From assembly GCF_025399195.1 (NCBI RefSeq), contig NW_026252121.1, positions 166,009 to 230,008 on the forward strand: 64,000 nucleotides of DNA, in the 5' to 3' direction. Numbering within the stretch: position 1 is the first letter of the stretch; every line of letters starts with the position of its first letter. The notes beneath the pieces were generated by a model. That model ran no database searches. It saw only the letters and a list, made by a program, of their open reading frames with translations, and was not told the origin of the DNA. The stretch is from Umbelopsis ramanniana AG (lineage: Eukaryota > Mucoromycota > Umbelopsidomycetes > Umbelopsidales > Umbelopsidaceae). The translations under genes and the position numbers were made by a program. Below, piece after piece: positions 37,309 through 48,900 of this stretch.

Positions 37309-38300
37309 CTTTTTGCCATATCGGAAGCCCGACAATGCACCCTGATTGGATTTGTGTTGGGATCAACCTGCATTATTTGTTGGGCGTGGGGCTGCAGAAA
37401 AATTAGAAACAAGCTGTGGATGAATACCTGTGAGCTATCCAAACTTTCAAGGAGATTGCTCCTCTTTGCCTGCCTGCAAGCATACATGATCTGACGGTAG
37501 AGGTATTGGGTGATCTGAAAATCGTAGTGCAATCAACGTCATGTTTTCACAAAACTAAAATTTTTGACACTCCTCTATCAAACAAACTTGGAGTGGTATG
37601 CCCAACGGATCTGTCATGCGTGAAATAGGTCATCTATAAAACACTACTATCGTTTGGTAATCACTCTTTCAGAAGAGGTCTGTTCTCTTAGAATGGAAGA
37701 AGGTATCACCATCCGAGCAATCGTAAGGAGAAAATATCGGCAAGCCATTTAGCCTTCCGACAGCGCTGGTACAATATCCCGTTTTCTAACGTGTGAGCGT
37801 TCGGGTGATTTTTGGCACTATGAGTTCACTTCATTGCATATGATTGGATATACATTCAACTTTCCGAGGGGTTGGAAGCTATCCACTGCGCCATAGACAT
37901 CGTATATTAACCCGCTTTAGCGATATTAGATCATTGAATTATGGTTACTACTATTTTGCAAAAAGCATAATATGTTTTTTTACTATGTTGCAAACGGCAG
38001 CGATAAAAAACTTAGCCACATTCTGTCACACTGTCGCAATATGCAGTAATATTCACTACCATAGAGAGTAAGTAGAGATGCAATAGAACATTCAAAAAAT
38101 TGTGTAGCGCATTTTCTTTCCTATATGAAATGTACTGTCTTTTTTTTGCCGTTAGTTGACTTGACGTATCAACCTTACCAGCCCTGCCAGCAAATTGGCT
38201 GAAAGTCCGACGGTACTTGCTTTTTTTGTTTTTTTTGAGTGAAAGCACAATTTTTAAAACCTGGCCCTTAGGCAATCGTGAACGACAAAAACATTTCGAA
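37309..38300. other. spacer with no recognised gene
   Basis: About 1 kb, AT-rich, between divergent genes. Small open frames exist on both strands, but none has motifs or codon patterns like the neighbours. A T-rich tract near 38221-38238 precedes the next gene. Confidence 0.4.
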
Positions 38301-39350
38301 ATGTTGTCCATAAGGCGTCTCCTTCAGCGGCCAGCTACATACCGAGCTGTTCCTCAGTTATTCAAGGTTCAACAAGCAGCATTCAGGAGTACTGCCATGA
38401 TGCTGGAGCAGCAAAAGGTCGACATGAACTCACCTAGCCTGTCACAAAAGTCAAAGGCAGAAGCTGTTGAAAACTTTAAACCCTTACCCAACGCTGATGT
38501 GACCATCCCAAGAGAAGCAGCGTCACGACTTCTATCTATACAGAATTTGCCAAACACAGTAACAAAGGAGGATATATTACGATTGGCTCGGTTAGCTTTC
38601 CACGATGTTGACAGCGTCATACAAGAAAGTGAGTTTTCGGTCGAATGTATATCAGTACGGAACCTAGCACTTACCCATTACAACCAAAGTTTTATTTGTT
38701 CGCAGCCAGGAACTGCAATTTCACGGCCGAGTTCTCGTACTCTTCCAGAATGCCGCCGAAGCTCGACATTTTCAATTGTTTAACGACCGCGCCGTGGTTG
38801 GAGGCAATCAAATCAACATGAACAAGGTGAGCAGAATTGATCTGGGAGTTATTTTTGGAATGGCTAGCCAGTGTGTAGTATATGAGATGCTTATTTTTGG
38901 GTAAAATTTTTGTGTCAGATGGACACCAAGGGATCAAATCCATACGACGTATTGCACAGCTTTCGAAAGTCGGAAATGTTCTCCAGCAACGGAACCTCCT
39001 CAGCAGGACGCACGGTTATTCTAAGTGGGTTCCCTCAGCAGACCAAGACGTTTCATGTGTCAAAATGGCTACACTCAAAGGGTTACTATCCCGAAGATGA
39101 TGAAGAAAATGCCATTATTCAAGTGCAAACGTAAGCTTTCAACAGTTGAAATTGATATGATGCTGCGAACAAGCATTGATGTATTTGTTTTCTTTATTTT
39201 AGTAAACAACAAGCACTGGTCAGCAAGTTTTTTATTAGATTTCCATCAGAATCGGACGCTTGGCGTGCCGTGCGCCGTTTTCATAACGTGACATTCAGAG
39301 CCGCTACGTTTAACAACCGATATAAGATCAGAGCGGCTGTAGCATACTAG
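38301..39350 (+). CDS. mitochondrial RRM-like protein with an apparent one-base lesion
   Basis: Exons 38301-38628, 38706-38826, 38919-39130 and 39203-39350. The N-terminus MLSIRRLLQRPATYRAVPQ is a mitochondrial presequence. Two RRM-like units follow: LLSIQNLPNTVTKEDILRLA ... FHGRVLVLFQNAAEARHFQLF, and TVILSGFPQQTKTFHVSKWL ... KFFIRFPSESDAWRAVRRF. Using the strong donor GTGAGT at 38629 leaves the coding sum at 809 nt, one base short. Reading starts as TRNCN and must then shift to reach the FHGRVLVLF frame near 38718. A weak donor (GTTTTC at 38633) would restore the frame without a lesion. No specific ortholog is recognised; a role in mitochondrial RNA handling is inferred. Confidence 0.7.
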
Positions 39351-39403
39351 ACATTTAAAATAAATCCTTTTTTACATTACACTACCTACGTAATTGCAGA
39401 TAT

Positions 39404-42346
39404 ATGAATCCACCGTTCTCTAGACTAGAGACATCCGGTTCTGGTCCTCGGCCGCTGACGTCGAGCCGATCTCAGATCTCTCCAACTAGAGGTACTTTCC
39501 CGCTCTCGGGCGATCCTCGAAGCAATACTACAAGACGGCCTCCTCCTAGCTCATTAGGTCCCATTATTCCTCGAGATTCCAGTACAGCATCGCAGATTGG
39601 CTTCTCTTATGCTACTGTCATTGAGCCTTCGCTTGGAGGTGATCACAACCTACCCATCGCCCCTCCTTCTCGCAGCCGAGCAAGCCTGGACTATGAGAGA
39701 GACAAGCCATTGTCACCAGTACCCTTAGAAAAGGATTCATATTCACCTACAAGGGCGGGACAAGAGAGATCATCACTAGACATCCCACCTCTATGGAAAT
39801 CGATGCGTGAAACCGTCATGAAGGAGGACGATGGTCCACTACAACCAGCTTTGGATTCGACAGAAGACTATTTAATACAGCTACTTGTACAGCAATCTGT
39901 CATAGATTCAAAAGATTTCGAGATTTTGACGCTTGAGCAAGTCGAAGAGTTGAAGAAGGTAGTATGGATGAAAATACAGTTCGTTTTACCCTTTTTGCTG
40001 TGGTATCCTCATAATAACTCTCTATCGTAGGATCATGTTAGTCTTACGTCAAGAATAGCGAATGTCACCACACGCCTAACTTTGGAATCGAAAATGAGAG
40101 AAGCAGCCCAGTCCCTCACTCATCTTCATTCTTCTAACCGAAAGATGGCACAAGAGGCACAGACTCAACTTGCTGCAGCAAATCGTCAGGTTGACCATGT
40201 CGCATCTGAACTGTTCAACCTTACTCAATCTGGATCCAGTACTCAACGCAAACTCCTGGAGCATATGGCTGGTGCTCTAAGCATAGGTATCAAGCGGCTT
40301 GAAGCTCAATTGTCCCAAAAGCAGCAACCAGATCAGCAGCAGATGAATCAAGAGTTGGCTGTTATGACTCGAAAGGTTCAGGAGCGAGAGGCGACTATTG
40401 CAGATAGGGATCGAGAAATAGAGCGATTGAGGATGCAACTCAGAGCGCAGACCATGGACGAATCGGCAGAAGCCGTCATTGAACAGCGGGAGCGATCTAT
40501 CTCAGAACTTCGATCAGAACTTGAACAAGTCAGCAATAGACTCGATTTCATTATACGGCGAGAGAGTTTATTATCCGCCTCTGACCCCAATAGTAGGCTT
40601 GAAGACGACGACGACTCACATTCTGCCGATGGTCAGCCCAAGGACACTGCAACCATATCTCTGCAACTCGAAAAAATGATATCGACTTTGGAAGACCGTT
40701 TGGTTGATTATCGCCAGAAGTCCACCCGACTTGAGGTGGAACTGGAAGAAATGGAGCAGCAAAAGAATGAGAGTCTTCATGCTATCAAGAGCTATGAATC
40801 TCGACCCGATCAAGCAAGCTATGAGGCTCTGCGGTTGAAGTTAGATACGGAGCAGCAGGCGAGAAACAATGCCGAGACCAAATGCAAGGAGCTTGGTGAA
40901 AAAATCCAACTCTTGGAAAATATGAAGCGTGAGGCGGAGCAAAGCGGTGGTGCTTCTAGCGAAGAGTTGTTAAAACTCTCCGCCGAGGTGGAGAAGTTAG
41001 AGCGCCATCAAAGAGAACGTGAAGCCGAACTTGAAAGCAGTTTGACAGATGCTCGTGGAACAATCGAAGAGCTAAGAGTAGCTCAATCTGCTCTAATATT
41101 TGAGATCATGGATTTCGAACCAACGTCTGAAGATACCACCAACATCGATGAATGCAAAGATCGCATTCGAGATATCAAATCTAATGCTGACAAGTTGAAT
41201 TCGGAACTGAATGCACTCGAAAAATCGCTGTCTGAGAGCAGAATTCATGAAGAGCTACTTGAACGCGAAAAGGCTACTCTCCTTCAAGAGTCACAAAGAT
41301 TACGCACCAAGATGTCAGAGATGGAGGTCAAGTCAAATACATCCAACTCGGTCGCCACGGCAGCCAGTGCTAGAGAGCGATCCCTGCAAATGGAACTTCA
41401 ACAATTCAGAGCAGAGGCATTCGACCTTCGTGAGCAAAAAGAGAAGTGGGAAAAGACTATGCGCAGAGACTCTGTCCTGCAAGTTGTTCATGGCGGTGGT
41501 GATAGTCTGAAGGCACAGTACGAACAAATGATGCAAGAACAAGCTGAAGAATATGAGGCTCAGCTGAAAGAGCAATCTGCTCTTTTGGAGAAGACACTTC
41601 GCGAAAAGGATGCTTTGGATAGCGAAAAGCAAAAACTTGCTGCGATGTCTCAAGATCTGGAAGACCTTGTTCGAGACAAGATTCGCACTTTGGACAGTAA
41701 AGAAGGCACAATCAGTCGCCTTGAGATGGAGCTCGCCGAAGTCAAGGTTCGACTGGTAGAAGCTCAAACTTCTGATAACAGAGGTGCCAATTCAGCTATG
41801 ATGGACGAATTGAGCCAGCTTCGCATGGAAAATACAACTATGGAAGCTGAACTCAACATCACGCAAGATCAATTGCAAGCACTGCAATCACGATTTGAAA
41901 GCGCGCAAAAGCAATTCTCTCAGATGGAAGAAGCTATGTACAAGAGATCGGAGCGCCTGGAAGATGACTTCGAGGGTATCATGAAGGAGTACGAGCGCAT
42001 CACAGGAAACCTCATGAACCTCGAGAGTGAACGACATGGTCACGAACGTCGCTATAACGAACTACAAGAACATGCGCACAGATTAGAGTTCGATCTCGCA
42101 GACTATAAAATCAAGGCTATGGGTGTTGCCGAGCAAGGAAATGAGAGCGGCACCACGGCCTCTTTGAGAAAGGAGTTCCGAAAACTCACGAATGAGATGA
42201 AATCAGAGCATCATGAAGTGCTTATGCGTGAAGTTTTGGAACGGAAACGTCTTGAAGCGACGGTCAGAGATATGCGTCGAGACGAAGAAATGCGCCGGTG
42301 GGACAAGGTCAGCAAAGGTGTGCAAACCAATCTGTTGTTAGTGTAA
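39404..42346 (+). CDS. Uds1-domain coiled-coil protein
   Basis: Exons 39404-39958 and 40031-42346, 2871 nt, 956 residues. A Ser/Pro/Arg-rich disordered head of about 150 residues precedes a segment matching the Uds1 (up-regulated during septation 1) domain: TEDYLIQLLVQQSVIDSKDF, EILTLEQVEELKKDHVSL, then MREAAQSLTHLHSSN. The remaining 700 residues are an almost continuous coiled coil rich in Glu, Gln, Leu, Arg and Lys. The family is linked to septation and hyphal growth in fungi. The single intron sits inside the Uds1 domain. The protein probably forms a long dimeric rod. Its stop is 88 bp from the convergent RFC gene's stop. Confidence 0.82.
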
Positions 42347-42434
42347 TACCAGGTTTTATTTTTGGTCTTGTATTTGTAAATGAATATTATACTACAGTTT
42401 TTCATGAGTTCTTTTCCATTTGATGTCTGTAAAT

Positions 42435-44037
42435 TTATGAATACGTTATTATCGAAGAAACATACATTTCAATTTGTTGAATCCTGTGCGTTCTATACCT
42501 TTTGATCAAACTCATCACCCGAGCAACAAATGCCTCCAGATGAAATATATCCTTATTGCCGGTTCTCAAACGGTGCTCCTGTGTGCCAATGTCAGAATTC
42601 GTTTGAAGGTCAGAAGATTCATATCCAGTGGTCAGAACTTACATAAATAGCAGCGTGTTCGATGATTCCACTTCGTAACCGTCGGTCTACCTTGTTAGCC
42701 AGATCGAACGCGAGGTTCTGTATGGCAAAGGTCAATTACCGCGTTCTGTGTTAAACGTTCAAAAGAAGTGTCCCATGGTTTCCACTTACTTTAATAATGA
42801 GACTAGAGGGTATGCATCGGCTGATGAGCTCATACATGCGTGTTCGCACAAGTAGCACTCTGTGACAGTTAAAATTGCGAGAGTTAGACACTACTTTCCA
42901 GTCATTTCTCCCTTATTCCTAGTACGATATGCTTTACCTATTTGGATTTTGTTCGGCTATTATCAGGTCGGCAATATTGCCGATTTCAATTTCCCAGTCT
43001 GTCTTGACGATCTTCTGTACCTGAGCCAGGTTCGGTCTACAGCGATCGGGTTAGTATGGCATTCCACGTTGGTTCACATCTATCGTAGTACCTACTCTTG
43101 AACTTTCGTAGCTTCCAAGGTCAAAAGCGCTTTACGAAGATTTCGGTCAGAATCATCAGCTATCTTCACGCACAGTTCATGTGGTAGTGAAAAGTTCTCC
43201 TTTTTCGCAACAGCTTGCATGGCATCGTCAATTTCTCCTTCGCTTGGGCGGGCAACACGGACAAGAAGGCATCTGGAACGGATTGGGCTGATGATTTTGC
43301 TAGTACTGTTGCAGCACAGAATGATTCTAAGATTGGTCATGTATTTCTCCATGGTACGACGCAGACCAGCTTGCGCTTCTCTGGACAACTCATCAGCTTC
43401 GTTTATGACAATAATTTTGAATCGATGCTTAGCATTTGCGTCAATTTGTTGCGTCTGTGCTACTTCCTTGATGAGATCTTGAACTACGGCGCGATCGTAC
43501 ATGCCAACATCACTGCAAGTAAGGAATGTATTAGCCACATGGATGTGGAAATTCATTCGCGTCAAAGCGTCCTTATTACAAAAATCCTTCTTTCAAACTG
43601 ACCTTGGGTTCAATTCCATATGATAGTTGCTAGAAACAATATTGAGATCTAATTTGCGGTTGGATGGTGTGACAAATTGTCGTTGATCGACTTTAAGCTA
43701 TAACAAAAAGACATTAGTCGATATGGACGTTAATAGCTAATGCTACATACTTTGTTTCGAAATACAAACTCTTTCAACGCCTGGGCCATAAATCTCTCTC
43801 AAAACAGCAGCAATTCTTGTCTTCTTGCCTGCTCCGGGAGGACCATAGAAGAGCATATGCGGGAAGTCACCTGAATGAGCCTTTTTACCGGGAAATGTTA
43901 GTCGCAGGTTGAGGTTGGACCGAGCTAATGTCTTGAATTGAAGATCTTACCATCTTTTTCAAATGAGCAGAAAGATCATTATGATAGGTCAGCTTGTCAA
44001 GGCTTTGTGGTCGGTACTTGTCTGCCCACAAGCTCAT
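42435..44037 (-). CDS. RFC5: Replication factor C subunit (human RFC3 / yeast Rfc5)
   Basis: Eight exons: 44037-43951, 43880-43751, 43690-43603, 43512-43096, 43036-42938, 42859-42790, 42717-42643 and 42578-42435. Total 1110 nt, 369 residues (human RFC3 356, yeast Rfc5 354). It opens with MSLWADKYRPQSLDKLTYH. The P-loop is FYGPPGAGKKT. Box V has an eroded Walker B, VINEADELS, and the subunit retains LRRTMEKY, CCNSTSKIISPIRSRC (sensor 1 and the SRC arginine finger) and NLRKALLTLEA. Those details fit the human RFC3/yeast Rfc5 paralogue rather than RFC2/4. The pentamer loads PCNA at primer ends. The last few C-terminal residues beyond RVMSLIKRY may be off if another small intron exists. Confidence 0.93.
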
Positions 44038-44193
44038 GTTCGTGTTTGGTTTGGGGTTGGTCTTTACTACGAGCGCGTCCAGACACGCTCATTTTTTCTT
44101 GAATTGATAAATCACGTGCCATAATTTCGGACTTTTCAAGGGCAATGAAACTCGTTCGATACTAGCACTTCTCTGCCATTTTGATAACTAAGA
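44038..44193. promoter_or_regulatory. bidirectional promoter RFC5/M24 peptidase
   Basis: 156 bp between divergent start codons. It contains GACGCG-like matter (gagcgcgtccagacacgctc around 44070-44090). An ACGCG element is the known Mbp1 (MCB) G1/S site in yeast, and here acgcg is not exact, so cell-cycle control is only a suggestion. Confidence 0.3.
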
Positions 44194-45670
44194 ATGGCTG
44201 GCGAAGATAGTCCTTTGCTCGGATCCGAGTCAAGTATTCGAGATAATAACAGAAGAAGAGTAGAGTATGCCGTAGGTTTGATCCTTGTAAGGCATTATGC
44301 TCATTTAGTACTGGTTTTAACCCCGAGCACTTTTAGGTGAAGATACTCGCTCTTATCGGTGTGGTCGCCGCCGCAATTGGAGTATTCTTTATTCGCGCAC
44401 CAAAGATCCAAGTAGGCTCTCCAGAATTTCCAAGTTTGCTAGGATTCTGCGATCAAGTGGCTGAAGTACCAGCTATTCAATACCTAGAGAGACAGCAGGA
44501 ACTAGCACGCACTCTGGCGGCTAACAATGCATCGGCTCTGATCGCAGAAAGTGGTGCGACCATGAAGTATTACACCAATGTAGACTGGGCCTTGAGCGAA
44601 CGACCCTTTGTCATGGTGTTGAAGCCAGATAACTCATCCAAAACCGGCGTAAGCTTGACTTTTGTGGTCCCCGCATTCGAAGCACTTCGAGCCCACGAGA
44701 ACATCGAGAAGGCTGCTCTTCCAAGATCTCTCAATATCAAAGTTGTAGAGTGGGAAGAAAGTGCTTCTCCCTATGAGAAAATCGGTTCCGTTTTATCTCC
44801 CGAAGGCGAAATTCAGTTGGATATTGCCATTCGTCTCTTCCTTGCGGAAGGTATCAGCAAGCTGACTCCTGGTCGCACGATTATGGCCTCGCCTGAAGTG
44901 CAAGTTTTGCGCATGATCAAGTCTCACGAAGAAGTGGAGATCATGCGATGCGCTAACCACGCTACTGTTGCTGCTATTAAGGAGGTCAAGAAGCATGTTG
45001 GCAAAGGGATCAGCGAAAATGAAATCGCTAGTATGACCCACAAGGCCTTGCAAACTGCTGGTCTGACAGAGACCTGGGTGTTGGCTTTGATTAACGAACG
45101 TGCTGCTCTTCCTCACGGTGAAGCCGGTGATCATAAGCTTGGAGATGAAGGTGTTGTACTCATTGATGCCGGAGGCAGGCTAAAAGGTAAGAAAAGTTGC
45201 TTAGAGTATGCCATTGTTTGTCACAGTAATCTAAGATCTTTTAAGGATACGAATCGGACATCACTCGTACATTCTTTGTTTCGGAGAACCCGAAGGAGTT
45301 CAACGCAACGATATATGAAGCATGGCATACTGTCAAGGCAGCCCAGTCCGCTGTCATAGAAAAAGCTACCTTAAATCTTCCATGTGCTGAAGTGGATACA
45401 ATTGCCCGACAAATCATCGATAAAGCAAGTTATGGCGATTACTTCAAGCATAGACTTGGCCATGGCATCGGTTTGGAAGGTCATGAACAGCCCTACATGG
45501 TGCAAAGTAACACTCAGCAGTCACTCAAGTCTGGCATGACCTTCAGTGTTGAACCTGGTATTTATGTACCCCATCAATTTGGTATTCGACTGGAAGATAT
45601 TGTTGTCATGACGAAGAATGGCATTGAACTCTTGAGTGGAGGATTGGCTAACTCACCTTGGGAATTATAA
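44194..45670 (+). CDS. membrane-anchored M24 metallopeptidase (Xaa-Pro peptidase-like)
   Basis: Three exons: 44194-44271, 44337-45186 and 45246-45670, 1353 nt, 450 residues. A short polar N-terminus (MAGEDSPLLGSES) is followed by one hydrophobic helix (ILALIGVVAAAIGVFFI), a type II signal-anchor arrangement. A creatinase/N domain precedes the pita-bread fold. Metal ligands are visible as VVLIDAGGRL...YESDITRTF (two Asp), GHGIGLEGHEQP (His), FSVEPGIY (Glu) and IRLEDIVVM (Glu), so it should be active. The family removes residues before proline or splits X-Pro dipeptides. An anchored form in the secretory or vacuolar lumen is inferred. The acidic dileucine-like SPLLGS could be a vacuolar sorting signal. 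Confidence 0.9.
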
Positions 45671-45975
45671 ATAAATACATTTTGAGTGTATTTTTATATG
45701 AATTTCATAAACTATGAATTGGGTTTACCATTGCGTTCAGTGGATTTTTATTAGAGAAGTGTATGGTGTGAAGACGTTTTTATGAGATAAACAACCAAAT
45801 ATTTTGGTCTGAGGACGTGTTCTTGGCTGCACCAAATTTTTTTTTTTTTTTTTTGTCGACTCGCTGACAAGGAATTCGGCCTTGAAATCTATTGATTGCA
45901 AGCATTTATTCCTGTCCATCAACGTTCAAACTATAGTAATTAGCGTAAATTGAATAGTAATTTGCAATACAACTC
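45671..45975. other. spacer M24 peptidase to exportin-T
   Basis: 305 bp with a T17 run at about 45838-45854 and no gene. It serves as the 3' flank of the peptidase gene and the promoter of exportin-T. Confidence 0.4.
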
Positions 45976-48900
45976 ATGGACCAGATTGAGCAAGCCGTTC
46001 TTTGTGCTCTCAGCCCCAATGTGGATCCAGCCCTGAAGCTGCAGGCAAGTAATCCTCAACATAATGTCATTTGCAACACAATCTCGATCATTGTAGACAC
46101 AGCAGTTCTCGCCATAGTTAGCATTGAAAGCGAAAAAGATCCAGTCTTAGTGCACGTAACGATGATCGCCCAATTCAATGCAAAGATGTCTGCGGCATCA
46201 TTGAGTCACAATCGTAACGCAAGCTCCAAAGATGAACATCACTGCGTCCCACCATGATCAGCCACCAAACCCCCATCAACGCCTTACCCTCATTTGAATC
46301 GCTATATCATATAATGGTACGAAGTTTGCGTCTAATTTATGTCTTATTTTGCAGGCAAATACGTATTGCGAGCAAATCAAGGACTCTCCTGACGGCTGGC
46401 AAATGTGCCTCTCCCTTTTTGTTAAAGAACCCAAGGCGTAAGTTCATCAATGTAATGAACTGGTGTGTCTCACTGTAGCACGTTATTCACTCCACGATTA
46501 TAGCATCCCACAAGCCCGTTTCTTTGCTCTTCAGGTGCTGGAACTCACCTTTCAAACCAGGTATGTGCATTATTGAAGAGTAAAACTTAATGACAACTGA
46601 GACTTATACTTTATGTGCAATAGATTTGATTCACTAGATCAAGCTGCTGTGGAATACATCCGACAAACCTTAATGGAATACGTTGCTCGAGAATATGGTG
46701 TGTCTAATACAAGCGAGCCGGAAGTACCATGTAAGTTTTTTTATTCAGACTGAATGGCCAGGGAATTTATCTGTTTGACGAAAAGTTTTAACCGTCGTCA
46801 TTTTGGGTATTTAATACAGTCTTGCGTAACAAGGCCGCTCAAATTTTAACGCTGCTCTTCAGCAATGTATATCCCACGATATGGCCTACATTTTTTGATG
46901 AGCTTATTGCCTTGACGGAAACTCCCAGCAAATCTCCAACCAATGCTAAAGCAACCGATTTTTTCCTTCGAGTGTCCCTTTCAGTTGATGAGGAAATCGC
47001 TAGACAAGACATTCAGCGTAGTCGTGATCAAGTCAATCGCAATACGTTGCTCAAAGATGCTATGCGAGAACGAGATATTCCCAAATTGGCTGCAAAATGG
47101 TTTGAAGTTCTGCAAGAATATCGAACCCGAGATGCCGGAATTGCTGAATTGGCGCTCGGAGTCATTGGCAGTTATGTTGCGTGGATGGATATATCACTTG
47201 TCGTCAACGATCAAGTTATGACTGCCTTGTATCAGATGCTAGGAGAGGAGCAGTTGCGTATTGCTGCTTGCGAATGCTTGGCTGAGGTAAGAATATCGGC
47301 TTGATAATGACATTCGGGCTCATACTCGACGGTACTCAAAACGGTTTGACATTCTTTGCAGGTTGTATCGAAGGGCATGAAGCCGCTCGACAAGCTGAGC
47401 TTAATACAAATGCTTAATATCACCGATACTTTGAATCAATTAGATCTGGTATGTTGTTAGTTTTTGTTCTACTCACCTCACATGCTCTCAATTCACACAA
47501 CGTGGCTTTCCCCATTTGTACAGTCCGATGCCGATTTTGGCGAACATGTTGCAAAACTTATCAACGTCTTGGGTTGCGAACTTTGTCAAATTTACGCAGA
47601 AAATGCTCTACCAGCAGAAGCAAAGAGTGAGTCATGGAAATTCTCTATAGCCAATCATAAGTTTTAGGTTCTAATCGATCTCATCGTTTCGTTACAGCTG
47701 CTGCATACGCTTTGATTGAAAAGACATGGCCATTCTTACTCAAATTCCTTGGTGATGAAGATGACGATTCATCTTGCGCCGTCTTAAATTTCGTCAACGA
47801 CACTTTGTCTTTGGTAAGTAGTCTTTTTATTTGACTATCTTTAGATTTGCATTGTGCTTAATACTGTTCAAATATGTCTTTTAGTATAAGAAGCAGAAGA
47901 AAGCAAGGATTCCGTTCATTCAGTCTCAGTGGGACTTTCTGCTGTCACTGCTTGGCGTTATTATGATGAAGATGAAGTACGATGAGGATACGGAGTGGTC
48001 TGACGAAAGCGAAGAACCTGAAGATGAAGCCCTATTTATGGAAATGAGAAAGGTTGGATCCTTTGCCTTCGAGATCTTCTATACTTTGCCATGTAACCTA
48101 ACAATGACTTGCTTCATTTCCTTTCTAGAATCTCAAGGTATTTGCTGACTCCATCGCCACCATCAATGAAGACCTCTATGTAGGGTACATCCGATCAATG
48201 GTCCTTGGTACCTTAGAAAAGTATGAGGCTGGCGCTAGCTTGGATTGGCGTGAAGTGGAATTATGTCTATACACATTGTACTTGTTTGGCGAATCGTTGG
48301 GAAAAAGTGTCATGGTATTTGTCGACCGTCAAAATGACCGTAATCTTACCCCTCTTGGTGAGCTGGTGTCCAGAATGGTTACATCAGGTAGGTTAACTTG
48401 TTTTAAGTGTGGCGTTCTTTTGTCGCTTATGATAACCATCAACTCACCTTTTTTTTTCAAAGGTGTCTCGTCATACCCGCATCCTTCCGTTCCTCTTCAA
48501 TTCTTTGAAAATGCAGTTCGCTATTATCAGTTCTTTGAAGTTCGCCCGGAAGGTATACCTCAAGTCTTGGCCGCCTTCGTTGACGCTCGTGGACTTCATC
48601 ATCCTTTGAAACAAGTGCGATCCAGATGTTGGTACCTGTTCCATAGATACGTCAAGGGCTTGTCTCCAAAGATGAATAATTTTGTGGAAGAAGTGTTGTC
48701 ATCCATGGGTGATTTGTTGGTGATCGAAGCGGAAATACCAGTTGAAACCAATACCTCTGATGGAGGAAAGATTCCTGCCGCTTCCACTTTTGATAGTCAG
48801 CAATATCTCTTTGAAACAGTTGGTGTTTTGATATCATTAGAAAGTGTTCCCGATGCGAAGCAACAAGAGTATCTTGAAATCGTGCTCAACCCGTTGGTGA

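Noticed and set aside
44793-45134. Long minus-strand frame within the M24 peptidase gene
   Set aside because: Antisense shadow; the plus-strand frame holds all catalytic ligands. The same applies to 13569-13982, 24680-24976 and 43215-43601.
45838-45854. T17 tract as a terminator or retroelement tail
   Set aside because: Poly-T runs of 12-17 nt recur in several spacers here (8791, 10275, 50309) with no element attached; they are ordinary AT-rich spacer features.
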